Shown here in pieces: positions 26,945 through 35,463 of a stretch of 64,000 nt of DNA. Each line of letters opens with the position of its first letter. Positions within the stretch are counted from its first letter, which is position 1. Source of the stretch: an uncultured bacterium (GTDB lineage: Bacteria > Cyanobacteriota > Vampirovibrionia > Gastranaerophilales > Gastranaerophilaceae); NCBI GenBank assembly GCA_902791985.1, contig CADAYD010000008.1:62001-126000 (forward strand), written 5' to 3'. The notes under the pieces are model-generated. The model did not search any database. It saw only the letters and a program-made list of their open reading frames with translations, and was not told the DNA's origin. The translations under genes and the position numbers were made by a program.

Positions 26945-27769
26945 ATGAATGAAATTAGAATAACCAAAATGCACGGCTGCGGAAACGATTTTGTTTTTAT
27001 GAATTACGATGAATTTGTAAAAACAGAAATGAACCTTGAAGATTTGTCAAAAAAGCTATGTGACAGACACTTTGGCATCGGTGCAGATGGGTTGATTATC
27101 CCTATACCATATAACGGTGATGATGCCGACATTGAATGGCGTTATTACAATTCTGACGGAACAACTGCACAAATGTGCGGAAACGGAATGAGATGTTTTG
27201 CCCGCTATGTTTACGATAAGGGGCTTGTTAATAAAAAATCATTTGCAGTAAAAACACTTGCCGGAATAAAAAAACCGGAAATTCTTGATAACGGTTTAAT
27301 CAAAGTTAATATGGGCAAACCGATACTCAAAGAGTCGGAAATACCATTTAAAGGAGAAAGACAAATCAAAGATTTTAAAATTACACCTGTATCCATGGGG
27401 AATCCACACTGTGTAATATTTACCGATGAAATTCCACTTGAGATGGCAAAAAAATACGGCCCTGAGCTCGAAAAGCACCCATATTTCCCGCAAAAAACCA
27501 ATGTAGAATTTGTAAAAATTATTTCAAAAGATGAAATAGAAATGGCAGTATATGAACGAGGATGCGGAATAACACTTGCTTGCGGTACAGGGGCTTGCGC
27601 AAGTGTTGTTGCATCAGTATTAAATAACTTAACAGAAAATAATGTCAGGGTAAATCTTCCCGGAGGCTCTGTAAATATTGAATGGCAAGGTTCTAACAAT
27701 GATACGAACCACGATATTTTCTTAATCGGACCTGCTGAATATACCTTCCGTGCAGATTTCATGTTGTAA
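26945..27769 (+). CDS. dapF: Diaminopimelate epimerase
   Basis: Interconverts LL- and meso-diaminopimelate for lysine and peptidoglycan. The two active-site cysteines stand in MCGNGMRCFARY and LACGTGACASVV. TKMHGCGNDFV at the N-terminus and NPHCV-type segments are typical. The 274 residues are normal. AGAGG precedes the ATG, and a TATAAT-like box (GATATAAT) lies about 20 bases before it. It implies a diaminopimelate-type peptidoglycan. Confidence 0.96.
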   Translation: MNEIRITKMHGCGNDFVFMNYDEFVKTEMNLEDLSKKLCDRHFGIGADGLIIPIPYNGDDADIEWRYYNSDGTTAQMCGNGMRCFARYVYDKGLVNKKSFAVKTLAGIKKPEILDNGLIKVNMGKPILKESEIPFKGERQIKDFKITPVSMGNPHCVIFTDEIPLEMAKKYGPELEKHPYFPQKTNVEFVKIISKDEIEMAVYERGCGITLACGTGACASVVASVLNNLTENNVRVNLPGGSVNIEWQGSNNDTNHDIFLIGPAEYTFRADFML

Positions 27770-27834
27770 ATAATTTTTTTTTCATGATAAGATTGACACA
27801 TACAAAATATAAATAGTAAAAGGAGAAGTACACA

Positions 27835-28125
27835 ATGAAAAAATACGAATTAATGTGCGTATTCAAGCCAAATCTTGACGCAGAAGAAGTTGATAAAATT
27901 ATTGAAAAAATCAACTCCGTTATCACTGAATATGGCGGAAACGTTGACTCAGTAGACAAAGCAGGCAGAAAAAAATTAGCTTATGATATCCAAAATTATA
28001 GAGACGGATATTTTGCAACAACAGTTTTATCATTGCCGGCAGACAAAGTAGCTGAATTCAAAAGACAATTAAGATTAAATGACAATATCTTAAGAACAAT
28101 GTTTATGGAAACAGTTGGAGTGTAG
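27835..28125 (+). CDS. rpsF: 30S ribosomal protein S6
   Basis: S6 pairs with S18 on the 30S platform. The 96 residues begin KKYELMCVFKPNLDAEEVD and contain RKKLAYDIQNYRDGYF, the family signature region. AAAAGGAG precedes the ATG. It is the first gene of the conserved rpsF-ssb-rpsR order. The usual S6:S18-binding leader motif was not looked for by computation. Confidence 0.95.
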   Translation: MKKYELMCVFKPNLDAEEVDKIIEKINSVITEYGGNVDSVDKAGRKKLAYDIQNYRDGYFATTVLSLPADKVAEFKRQLRLNDNILRTMFMETVGV

Positions 28126-28133
28126 CAAAAATA

Positions 28134-28237
28134 AATTCTGAAACAAGTTCAGAATTGCGGTATGTAGCTAGGCATTGTGCCCACATTCTCTTGGTAAATG
28201 CTATGAGCAATAGAGAATAACTCTTGGGACTATGCCG
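28134..28237 (+). other. Structured intergenic RNA between rpsF and ssb
   Basis: A perfect 9-bp hairpin (28134-28142 with 28148-28156) without a T-tract is followed by a possible three-way junction: CGGTAT (28158-28163) with ATGCCG (28232-28237), hairpin GGCA-TTG-TGCC (28171-28181) and stem ATTCTCT (28185-28191) with AGAGAAT (28212-28218). It ends 8 bases before the ssb ribosome binding site. It may be a cis-regulatory element or a repeat; I do not recognise it. Confidence 0.45.
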
Positions 28238-28257
28238 ATATGATAAAGGAAGTATTT

Positions 28258-28671
28258 ATGACTTTAGCAAAGGCAGCCGTAACAGGCATAGTATACAGAG
28301 AACCAAAAACAGGATATACTCAAAACAATATCGCAGTATCGTCATTTGTGATGAATATCGGCGAAGGCGGCGAAGAAACACTTGTGAGAGTAATTTCAAA
28401 ACGTCAGGCTTTATCTGATATAATCGATACACTGTCTAAAAACCAAAAAGTTTTAGTCGGCGGCAGGCTCCAAACAGGAGTAAGCAAACTCGATGACGGA
28501 ACAGAAAAAAAAGTTTTTGAAATAGAAGCATCTTCAATTGAACTTATGGGCGGAAGTTCTACTTCTGCAGAAGTCCACGAAGAAGGTGATATTCTGAGTT
28601 TTGGAGAAATGGAAACATCAAGCGCTTCGGAGACTGAAGTTTTGATGGATGATGGAGAAATACCGTTTTAA
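28258..28671 (+). CDS. ssb: Single-stranded DNA-binding protein
   Basis: The 137-residue SSB has one OB-fold (about 1-105), with the typical VTGIVYREPKTGYTQNNIAV and GGRLQTG, a flexible acidic tail, and the partner-binding tip DDGEIPF. The ATG at 28258 is preferred because AAAGGA lies 7 bases before it; the in-frame ATG at 28240 precedes that site. It belongs to the rpsF-ssb-rpsR operon, although repeats now separate all three. Confidence 0.93.
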   Translation: MTLAKAAVTGIVYREPKTGYTQNNIAVSSFVMNIGEGGEETLVRVISKRQALSDIIDTLSKNQKVLVGGRLQTGVSKLDDGTEKKVFEIEASSIELMGGSSTSAEVHEEGDILSFGEMETSSASETEVLMDDGEIPF

Positions 28672-28689
28672 GTGTGTGAGCCGATGTAG

Positions 28690-28800
28690 ATTGCCGGTGT
28701 CGGTTTGCCGACGGGCAAAACGAGCAGAGCACGAAACATAATACCACCGCCGTTGTGACTGAAACGAAGTGAAAGAAACGAAGCAATCTTTGATTGCACA
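28690..28800. repeat. Intergenic repeat cluster between ssb and rpsR
   Basis: First an imperfect hairpin TGCC..GTCGG-TTTG-CCGAC.GGCA (about 28693-28719), then a segment with GAAACGAAGTGAAAGAAACG and GAAGCAATC. The latter resembles the widespread 'GCGAAGCGACG..GGCAATC' class of palindromic intergenic repeats. GC content is above that of the neighbouring genes. Confidence 0.5.
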
Positions 28801-28833
28801 GACAGGAAAACAAATATATAATAAATAAGTAAT

Positions 28834-28854
28834 GTAGGTTGGGGCAAAGCCCCA
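28834..28854 (+). repeat. Short palindromic repeat before rpsR
   Basis: GTAGGT then TGGGGC-AAA-GCCCCA (28840-28854): a strong small hairpin 31 bases before the rpsR start. Same style as the units at 5785 and 14462. Confidence 0.55.
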
Positions 28855-28885
28855 CGAAGTAAGGCTAGAAAGGCAAATAAAAAAC

Positions 28886-29113
28886 ATGGCAAAAACAGAA
28901 GATAAGAAAAAGCACAAGAATTGTTCATTATGTGCTGACAAAATCGAAACAATCGATTACAAAGACGCTTCAAAATTAAGAAGATACTTAACTGAAGCAG
29001 GAAAAATCATTCCAAGACGTATCACAGGCAACTGTGCAAAACATCAGAGAATGATTGCAAAAGCTATCAAACAAGCAAGAGAAGCCGCAATCATTAGTTA
29101 TGTTTTCGATTAG
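28886..29113 (+). CDS. rpsR: 30S ribosomal protein S18
   Basis: A 75-residue S18 with the family core YKDASKLRRYLTEAGKIIPR and a typical C-terminal REAAIISYVF. It carries Cys pairs (CSLCADK) and a later CAKHQ, making it a zinc-binding (C+) S18 variant. AGAAAGG stands 13 bases before the ATG, an unusually long spacing. It closes the rpsF-ssb-rpsR group. Confidence 0.95.
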   Translation: MAKTEDKKKHKNCSLCADKIETIDYKDASKLRRYLTEAGKIIPRRITGNCAKHQRMIAKAIKQAREAAIISYVFD

Positions 29114-29130
29114 TCACGATTTAATTGAGT

Positions 29131-29168
29131 AAAAAAATCCCTCATTTAATACAAATGAGGGATTTTTA
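29131..29168. terminator. Bidirectional terminator after rpsR
   Basis: A 13-bp stem AAATCCCTCATTT/AAATGAGGGATTT (29135-29147 with 29153-29165), with an A run before and a T run after. It separates rpsR from the convergent secreted-protein gene. Confidence 0.88.
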
Positions 29169-29192
29169 TATGTTTGTCAAAGTTGTTAACTA

Positions 29193-29999
29193 TTACTGCG
29201 GAGCGTTTAACAATCCGTAAACCGCATCCCAACCGCTTATACCACCTCTGATTTTGAATTTTGCAATCTTATCAGCGGTTGTTTTTTGTGCTTTTTTGTA
29301 TGATTTTTCATACGCTTTTGTAAGTTTTTTGCTTGCTTTTCTTGTTTCAACTGCACTTTGAGCATAGGTTAAAAAGTTTCTGTATTCGTTGCAGCCATAA
29401 CCGACTTTCAATTTTTCAGGATATACATATTCAATGTAATCATAGATATTCAATGCTTTTTCAGCATTTGCAGGACGACCTATGATTGTGTCCCAATATG
29501 TGCCTGTTTGTTTTGTGTAAACAACAATTGCAGCAAGCGGATTGTAACCTGCAGTAACCATCAAATTAACCGCAACCAAATCTGCTTCTTTATCTTCTTT
29601 TGTAGTCTGATAGTTAGATGCAAAGGTCTGAACCGTTGCAGATGTTGTAATATTTGTGTTTGTTGTGGATTGAAGTAAATTCATAACTTTATTTTTAGAA
29701 GCATGACCAAAAATGATGTGACCTAATTGATTTGCAACAACTGCGGCTGTTTCGTTGTCATTTCCGGCAAAAGCAAGTTCCGCACTTGAAACATTGACAA
29801 TTTTTGTTGAGATAAATTCAGAATTGTTTGGAGTATCCGAAACAACCATAAATTTAACATTTGTTGCAGGAATACCGCTTTTGGTAAGCAATTTTTCCCC
29901 GACTTCCTGTACTTTAGATGCAGGATTGTAAGTTGTTGCAGCAGTAGATGGAATAGCAACTGCTATTGCAACAAAAAGACTTAATAATACCTTTTTCAT
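29193..29999 (-). CDS. Secreted M48-like protein with degenerate zinc motif
   Basis: A 268-residue protein with a signal peptide (cleavage near STAA, about residue 21). The layout matches M48 (BepA/LoiP-like) metalloproteases: a helix with VVANQLGHIIFGHAS and, downstream, KEADLVAVNLMVTAGYNP, which normally carries the third zinc ligand. But the HExxH motif reads NQxxH: the first His and the catalytic Glu are replaced, so peptidase activity is unlikely. The C-terminal 70 residues are basic and helical. A chaperone-like or scaffolding role in the periplasm is inferred. Confidence 0.72.
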   Translation of the reverse strand: MKKVLLSLFVAIAVAIPSTAATTYNPASKVQEVGEKLLTKSGIPATNVKFMVVSDTPNNSEFISTKIVNVSSAELAFAGNDNETAAVVANQLGHIIFGHASKNKVMNLLQSTTNTNITTSATVQTFASNYQTTKEDKEADLVAVNLMVTAGYNPLAAIVVYTKQTGTYWDTIIGRPANAEKALNIYDYIEYVYPEKLKVGYGCNEYRNFLTYAQSAVETRKASKKLTKAYEKSYKKAQKTTADKIAKFKIRGGISGWDAVYGLLNAPQ

Positions 30000-30154
30000 A
30001 AAACTTTCTCCTTAATTATTAGCGGCATGACAATGTCTGCCTAATCAATGTAATACTCGTATTTACTCAATACACATCAATATTTTAATCCAAATAAATT
30101 CATTTGCAAAAAAAATTTCACTCAAGCAAATAATTCTTACTGCAAATTTTATAT

Positions 30155-30298
30155 TTAAAATTTGAATACGGTATCTAATAACTCCATAATTTCTGTTATT
30201 GATAATTCAATTCTTTTCTTTTGATATTCGGAATTGTATTTATTAATAATTTCGTTATTAAATATTTCTTCCTGTGAAGATAATACATTTACGCACAT
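30155..30298 (-). CDS. Small hypothetical protein, 47 residues
   Basis: This open reading frame has an AGAAGG about 7 bases before its ATG and encodes an acidic, helical peptide with ITEIMELLDTVFKF at the end. It fills much of the 400-bp gap between the M48-like and M16-like genes. The amino-acid composition is like that of neighbouring genes. The remaining parts of this gap show only AT-rich DNA. Function unknown. Confidence 0.45.
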   Translation of the reverse strand: MCVNVLSSQEEIFNNEIINKYNSEYQKKRIELSITEIMELLDTVFKF

Positions 30299-30404
30299 TA
30301 CAAACCTTCTTTCTTTGTTAATTTTGTCTTACACAAATTACAAGATTTGTGAATATAGTAAATTGATTAAAAATTAAATAACATTTACAAAAATTAACAA
30401 TTGT

Positions 30405-31622
30405 TTATTCCGGTTTAATTATTGACAAGACATATTTATCATCAGCAAAGTATTTTTGAGCACATTTGAGGATATCATTGGCACTTACGGATTGAACCTG
30501 CTGCTTTATATTATCCGAGTAATTATATCCTAAACCTAACACATCAAACTTTGCATAAGAACAAGCCTGTTGAATATTTGTTTCTTCTAAAAACTCGTAT
30601 TTACCGACAATATTTGTTTTTGCGTTTTCCAGTTCTTCCTGTGTTACAGGGGCGGATTTAATCTTTTGTATTTCTTCATTAAATCCTTGCAGGCAAGTGT
30701 CAATATTTGTTGGAGCAGTTGCAATATATATCATAAAATTTCCTGCAAGTTTATAGGTTTCATAAGAACTGCGAACAACATAAGCAAGTCCTTTTTTATC
30801 ACGCAGTTCCAAAAAAAGCCTTGAACTCAAGCCACAAGAACCTAAAATTATATTCAAAAGCACAATGGCAGGATAATCTGCTTCACCATACGTTGGAAGC
30901 AACCAGCCTTTAATAATATGCGCCTGATTTAAGTCCGCACGAATGGTTTGAGCGGTTTTAACAGATTCAAGTTTTGGTTTTGGTATCATAAAGTTACCGG
31001 CCGTTGATATAGGCAATCTGCCTATGGTTGAGTTAATTTCGTCTATAATTTGGGCTTTATCTATCGTACCAACAACCGCCAAACTCTTTTTACTGTTGTT
31101 TAGTATGTATTTGAAAGCATTAATTACATCTCCTTTTGAAACTTTGCCAATATTATCCAAAATACGCACCAAAGAATTTCCGTAATAGTGGTTTTCAAAC
31201 ATCTCGCGATAATATGCATCCATAGCAGTTGTACGAGGCGAATCAAGCTCTGCAGATATTTCGCCGATTAGTTTTGTTCGTTCTTTTTCAAATTCTTCAA
31301 AAGTGGAATTTTTCAAAATATCATCCATCAATTCAAGCGCTTTTGAAAAATCTTCATTTAAACAGACAAATTTTATTCTCAAATAATTCGGAAACAGCTC
31401 GCTTGAAAAATCTATTGCGTATTTTTCAAATTCATTTGCCAACTGCTCAGAATTATATTTTTTTGTACCTTGCAGCAAAAGTCTTGCCATAAGAGTATAA
31501 ATCCCTGCTGTTTCTTCCGGCTGATTTATTGAAAAATTCAAGCACAGTGCCATCCTCGGAGTATTTTTGTTTTGTTTATATATAAATTGAACATCATTTT
31601 GTAATTTGGAAACTTCAGTCAT
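30405..31622 (-). CDS. M16-family (insulinase/PqqL-like) peptidase homologue lacking HxxEH
   Basis: A 405-residue two-domain M16B protein. The region where active members have HxxEH reads GIYTLMARLLLQGTKKYN, so zinc cannot be bound. The second half has RDKKGLAYVVRSSYE, the R/Y pair that non-catalytic partner subunits use to build the active site of a heterodimer. It therefore looks like the inactive subunit, but no active partner is next to it. There is no signal peptide. A gap of 91 bp separates it from the minus-strand hypothetical upstream. Confidence 0.83.
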   Translation of the reverse strand: MTEVSKLQNDVQFIYKQNKNTPRMALCLNFSINQPEETAGIYTLMARLLLQGTKKYNSEQLANEFEKYAIDFSSELFPNYLRIKFVCLNEDFSKALELMDDILKNSTFEEFEKERTKLIGEISAELDSPRTTAMDAYYREMFENHYYGNSLVRILDNIGKVSKGDVINAFKYILNNSKKSLAVVGTIDKAQIIDEINSTIGRLPISTAGNFMIPKPKLESVKTAQTIRADLNQAHIIKGWLLPTYGEADYPAIVLLNIILGSCGLSSRLFLELRDKKGLAYVVRSSYETYKLAGNFMIYIATAPTNIDTCLQGFNEEIQKIKSAPVTQEELENAKTNIVGKYEFLEETNIQQACSYAKFDVLGLGYNYSDNIKQQVQSVSANDILKCAQKYFADDKYVLSIIKPE

Positions 31623-31670
31623 AATCGCCTCTCTTATAGTATGAGTTTAACATAAGCGGATATAAAAAAC

Positions 31671-31700
31671 AAATAAGGTGCGAAATTTCGCACCTTAAAA
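31671..31700 (-). terminator. Terminator after the 125-residue hypothetical gene
   Basis: A perfect palindrome AAGGTGCGAAATTTCGCACC (31675-31694, extended to 31696), followed on the minus strand by an AT-rich tract with several T residues. Confidence 0.7.
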
Positions 31701-31713
31701 TAATTTGTAAATA

Positions 31714-32091
31714 TTATATTTTAAAATAATTTGCACTTTGTTTTAATACATCAACAAATTCTTTCCAATCTTTCAAATATTCACCAACTTCTTTTGGTGT
31801 ACCTACGAAAAACGGTTTATTATTTGCACCAAATAAAACAATAGTTTTTGATGAACTATCCCCCAAAAAACCCTTCGGGTAAGAAACAATTTGTTTTACA
31901 TATTGGCTGAGTCTATTACCTTTTCCAAGAACAATAGATTTCATCCCGCCGTCTTTTAATACATTTGTTCCGGTTTTAAAATAATGTGTATATGGTACGC
32001 CAAGAGTTGTTCTAGTAGATTTTAACATCGTGCCTGTAAACTTTGCAACTTGATTTGACGCAACACCAATAATTTTTGAGACTACTGCCAT
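31714..32091 (-). CDS. Hypothetical protein, 125 residues, with early 'KFTGT' motif
   Basis: The protein begins with a short amphipathic stretch (VVSKIIGVASNQVAKFTGT), similar in feel to the F-x-G N-termini of other lineage proteins here. The second half contains TIVLFGANNKPFFVGTPKEV, suggesting a beta-rich fold. No enzymatic motif. AAAGGGG stands before the ATG at 32091, which I prefer to an in-frame start at 32127. It is divergent from comM and has its own terminator. Function unknown. Confidence 0.6.
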   Translation of the reverse strand: MAVVSKIIGVASNQVAKFTGTMLKSTRTTLGVPYTHYFKTGTNVLKDGGMKSIVLGKGNRLSQYVKQIVSYPKGFLGDSSSKTIVLFGANNKPFFVGTPKEVGEYLKDWKEFVDVLKQSANYFKI

Positions 32092-32234
32092 AATTACCCC
32101 TTTCATACTTTTTACTAATGTAAACACCTTTTTATACTTTTATAAAAAAATTTACTTCAAAAATATTGACCAAATAAAAAACTATATTTACAATTTGTTA
32201 CAAGAAACTCCAAATGGCAACGAATCCTGTTTTA

Positions 32235-32243
32235 TGCTATACT
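32235..32243 (+). promoter_or_regulatory. Leaderless-type promoter of comM
   Basis: TGC plus TATACT (32238-32243), 6 nt (ATGCCT), then ATG at 32250. No ribosome binding site between them. Confidence 0.65.
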
Positions 32244-32249
32244 ATGCCT

Positions 32250-33791
32250 ATGGTAAACAGAGTTAAATCAGGAACAGTAATCGGGTTAAAGGCGTACGAA
32301 GTTTCGGTAGAAACAGATGTTATCTATTCGCTACCGGGATTTTCTATAGTTGGACTTCCTGATACTGCGGTTAATGAAGCCCGAGATAGAGTAAAATCTG
32401 CAGTAAAAAATTCAGGCTACACTTTTCCGGCACACAAAGTTGTGGTGAATCTTGCACCTGCCGATGTTAAAAAGAACGGAACAAGTTTTGATTTGCCCAT
32501 AGCAATAGGAGTTTTAATTGAAGAAGAAGTTTTAACCGCAGAAAAAGTCGAAAACTATGCATTTATAGGGGAACTTGCGCTTGACGGTTTGGTTCGACCT
32601 GTAACAGGGGTTCTCCCTCTTGTTTTAGGTTTGAAAGAACAAGGAATTAAAAATATAATCGTTCCTAAAGAAAATGCTAAAGAAGCAGCACTCATAGACG
32701 GTGTTAACATTTACGGAGCACAAAATTTATCTGAAATTGTTGCTCATTTTACCGACACTCCGATATCTGTTACAAAAATAGATGTTAAAGATTATTTAGT
32801 AAAGAAATCAAACGAAGAATACATATTTGATTTTAAAGACGTAAAAGGTCAGCAAAAGGCCAAAAAGGCGCTTGAAATTGCAGCAGCCGGAGGTCATAAC
32901 GTTCTAATGACGGGTTCTCCGGGTTCAGGTAAGACAATGATGGCAAAATGTTTCCCGTCAATTCTTCCGCCTTTGGAACTTGAAGAAGCCTTAGAACTAA
33001 CTAAAATCTATAGCGTATCCGGACTTTTATCTCCGGATGAACCTTTGGTTGTAAAACGACCGTTCCGAGGAGTACATCACACAGCTTCAGCAAACGGCAT
33101 CATAGGCGGCGGAAGTAACCCAAAACCCGGTGAAATTACCCTTGCACATAGAGGAGTATTGTTTTTAGATGAAATGGTTGAATTTCCAAGGCAAGTATTA
33201 GAAGTCTTAAGGCAGCCATTAGAAGATGGTGAAATTATTATTTCAAGAGCATCACATTCTGTTAAATATCCTGCTAAATTTATTCTTTTGGGTGCGATGA
33301 ACCCTTGTCCATGCGGATTTTTGGGCGACAAGGAAAAACAATGCACATGCACAGATTTTCAAATAAGCAGATATCTTTCAAAACTTTCCGGACCGTTATT
33401 AGACAGAATTGATTTGCAAATTGATGTTCCAAGACTAACACCCGCAGAACTTCTTAATGCCGAACCACCCAAAGAATGTTCAGCAGATATTAGAAAAAGA
33501 GTAATAAAAGCAAGACAAATTCAACTTGAACGGTATAAAAACGAAGGGATTTTAACAAATTCCGAATTAACCCCAAAATTAATAAAAAAATATTGCATCC
33601 TTGATGAGCAATCAAAGGAAATATTAAAATCCGCTATTGTTAAATACCAACTATCAGGCAGACGTTATGACAGAATACTAAAACTTGCGCGCACAATTGC
33701 AGACATTGACGAAAGCAAAAATATTACTTCAATTCATTTGAGCCACGCCCTTCAATTCAGAATGTTCCAACTCGAAGAATACGGAAAATAA
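32250..33791 (+). CDS. comM: ComM/YifB-family AAA ATPase (Mg-chelatase-like)
   Basis: A hexameric helicase that assists branch migration during natural transformation in other bacteria. The 513 residues contain an N-terminal Lon-like substrate domain (with FSIVGLPDTAVNEARDRVK), the AAA core with Walker A GSPGSGKTMMAKC and Walker B HRGVLFLDEM, a zinc-like CPCGFLGDKEKQCTC segment, and the C-terminal Mg_chelatase_C domain with LSGRRYDRILKLARTIAD. The ATG at 32250 gives the normal family start and sits 6 nt from the -10 box. Confidence 0.93.
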   Translation: MVNRVKSGTVIGLKAYEVSVETDVIYSLPGFSIVGLPDTAVNEARDRVKSAVKNSGYTFPAHKVVVNLAPADVKKNGTSFDLPIAIGVLIEEEVLTAEKVENYAFIGELALDGLVRPVTGVLPLVLGLKEQGIKNIIVPKENAKEAALIDGVNIYGAQNLSEIVAHFTDTPISVTKIDVKDYLVKKSNEEYIFDFKDVKGQQKAKKALEIAAAGGHNVLMTGSPGSGKTMMAKCFPSILPPLELEEALELTKIYSVSGLLSPDEPLVVKRPFRGVHHTASANGIIGGGSNPKPGEITLAHRGVLFLDEMVEFPRQVLEVLRQPLEDGEIIISRASHSVKYPAKFILLGAMNPCPCGFLGDKEKQCTCTDFQISRYLSKLSGPLLDRIDLQIDVPRLTPAELLNAEPPKECSADIRKRVIKARQIQLERYKNEGILTNSELTPKLIKKYCILDEQSKEILKSAIVKYQLSGRRYDRILKLARTIADIDESKNITSIHLSHALQFRMFQLEEYGK

Positions 33792-33795
33792 ATTT

Positions 33796-34161
33796 TTAGT
33801 TCAAAATTCCTGATAATTCATTGAACATAATCATATTAAAATCAGATATAGTGAGATGCGGATTATTTTTCATGAACTTTTTTACATCAAACTTACTTTT
33901 GTATTTATCGAGTTTATCAAGAATTTTTTGATTATCCTCATACTCTGATTTACGTTTTGATATATACTCATTCATCAAATAAATAATATCATCTTCAGTT
34001 AACTCAGGGCGTTGACTGATGCTAACTTCATCTTGGTCATCATCTTCAAGATAATTTCTTTCTTCTTCATCTTTTTGCTGTTGCTGCTGCTTGCTTTCCT
34101 GCCCTGCAGAAAACGCTGATTCAATTTTTTGAAAAGGATTTCCGTTTACAGAATTAAACAT
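33796..34161 (-). CDS. Hypothetical protein with Gln/acidic low-complexity region
   Basis: A 121-residue protein: a short N-terminal segment (FNSVNGNPFQKIESAF), a Gln run and acidic stretch (about 24-45), then a helical domain with LTEDDIIYLMNEYISKR and DVKKFMKNNPHLTISDFN. AAAGGA lies 7 bases before the ATG. It sits 13 bp downstream of rarA on the same strand and probably shares its transcript. No known family. Confidence 0.6.
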   Translation of the reverse strand: MFNSVNGNPFQKIESAFSAGQESKQQQQQKDEEERNYLEDDDQDEVSISQRPELTEDDIIYLMNEYISKRKSEYEDNQKILDKLDKYKSKFDVKKFMKNNPHLTISDFNMIMFNELSGILN

Positions 34162-34174
34162 GTTTGTGTCCTTT

Positions 34175-35422
34175 CTATTTATTTGTTAAATCTTTCGTAT
34201 ATTTTACACCAATAAGTTCGTCAGGTAAAAATTGCTGTTCAACGTCAGGTGCACTGTGCGTATAGACATAACCCTGGCCAAACCCGTATTTTGAGGCATC
34301 TTTGTAGTGCGCATCTCTGAGGTGCATCGGCGGAGGATAGTCTTTGCCGTTTGCAATATCGCCTAAAGCACTGTCTATTGCCATAATCGTTTCGTTTGAT
34401 TTTGGGGCACGTGCAACATAAATAACGGCCTGCGCAAGCGGAATTCGACCTTCAGGTAAACCCAGTAATTCTACCGCTTTATAAGCGTTTATTGCAACAT
34501 TAAGAGCATTTGGATCTGCGTTGCCGACATCCTCAGCACTGCAAGTAATTAAACGGCGAGCGATAAAACGAGGATCTTCTCCTGCAGTTATCATTTTAGC
34601 AAGATAATAAATTGCAGCATCAGGATCTGATCCTCTCAAACTTTTTTGAAACGCCGAAGCGCAGTCATAATGCTCCTGTTGCGAATATCTTGTATTCCTT
34701 TGCTGGCAAATTTCTTCAATTGTTTTAACCGACAAAAACCTTTTCCCGTCTTTTAAATCACTTGCAAAATAAGCGTTTTCAACGATATTCAGGGCATATC
34801 TCGCATCTCCTCTTGCAAGATTAATTATAAAATCCAAAACTCCGCTCTCGCAGTCCATCTGAGAATAAGTATTTGCAAGATAGCCAAAACCTTTTTTAAT
34901 AATACTTGCCATACTCTCATCATCAATAGAATTAAGCCTGATAACCTGAACTCTTGATAACAGAGCCGGAACAACTTGGAAAGAGGGATTTTCGGTAGTA
35001 GAGCCAATTAAAAATAACGTTCCGTTTTCCAAATGAGGTAAGAGCGCATCCTGCTGAGTCTTTGAATATCTGTGAATTTCATCAATAAACAAAATTGTTT
35101 TCTGCCCTGCTCTCAAACATTCTTTAGCCTTTTCAACGGCATCTTTAATATCTTTTACTCCGGAAGTCACCGCCGAAATTTCAATAAAATTTGCATTTGT
35201 TTTTGTGGCAATAAGTCTTGCAAGGGTAGTTTTCCCGCAGCCGGGAGTTCCCCAAAAAATAAGTGAAAAGAGCCTGTTTGTTTTGAGCAAATTTAAAAGC
35301 GGACTTTTGGGTGAAATAACATTGCTCTGGCCTAGAAAATCTTCAATAGTCTTCGGACGAAGCACCTCTGCTAGAGGTGTTTGCCTTGTTTGATTTTCAA
35401 GTTCCGTAAATAAATTGTTCAT
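34175..35422 (-). CDS. rarA: Replication-associated recombination protein RarA (MgsA)
   Basis: A clamp-loader-like AAA+ ATPase acting at stalled forks. It has Walker A GTPGCGKTTLARLIA, Walker B LFIDEIHRYSKTQQD, sensor 1 GSTTENPSFQV, and the C-terminal tetramerisation region with SAEDVGNADPNAL and PPPMHLRDAHYKDA. The 415 residues are typical. The ATG at 35422 lies 6 nt from a TGA-TATAAT box, so the mRNA is probably leaderless. Confidence 0.95.
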   Translation of the reverse strand: MNNLFTELENQTRQTPLAEVLRPKTIEDFLGQSNVISPKSPLLNLLKTNRLFSLIFWGTPGCGKTTLARLIATKTNANFIEISAVTSGVKDIKDAVEKAKECLRAGQKTILFIDEIHRYSKTQQDALLPHLENGTLFLIGSTTENPSFQVVPALLSRVQVIRLNSIDDESMASIIKKGFGYLANTYSQMDCESGVLDFIINLARGDARYALNIVENAYFASDLKDGKRFLSVKTIEEICQQRNTRYSQQEHYDCASAFQKSLRGSDPDAAIYYLAKMITAGEDPRFIARRLITCSAEDVGNADPNALNVAINAYKAVELLGLPEGRIPLAQAVIYVARAPKSNETIMAIDSALGDIANGKDYPPPMHLRDAHYKDASKYGFGQGYVYTHSAPDVEQQFLPDELIGVKYTKDLTNK

Positions 35423-35428
35423 AGTATA

Positions 35429-35437
35429 ATTATATCA
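35429..35437 (-). promoter_or_regulatory. Leaderless-type promoter of rarA
   Basis: On the minus strand TGA-TATAAT, then 6 nt (TATACT), then the rarA ATG at 35422. Confidence 0.65.
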
Positions 35438-35463
35438 GGGGTAAATATAAAATCAATTATTCA

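Noticed and set aside
28134-28156. The perfect hairpin after rpsF as a transcription terminator.
   Set aside because: No T-tract follows, and ssb and rpsR lie downstream in the conserved order, so it is more likely a structural or processing element.
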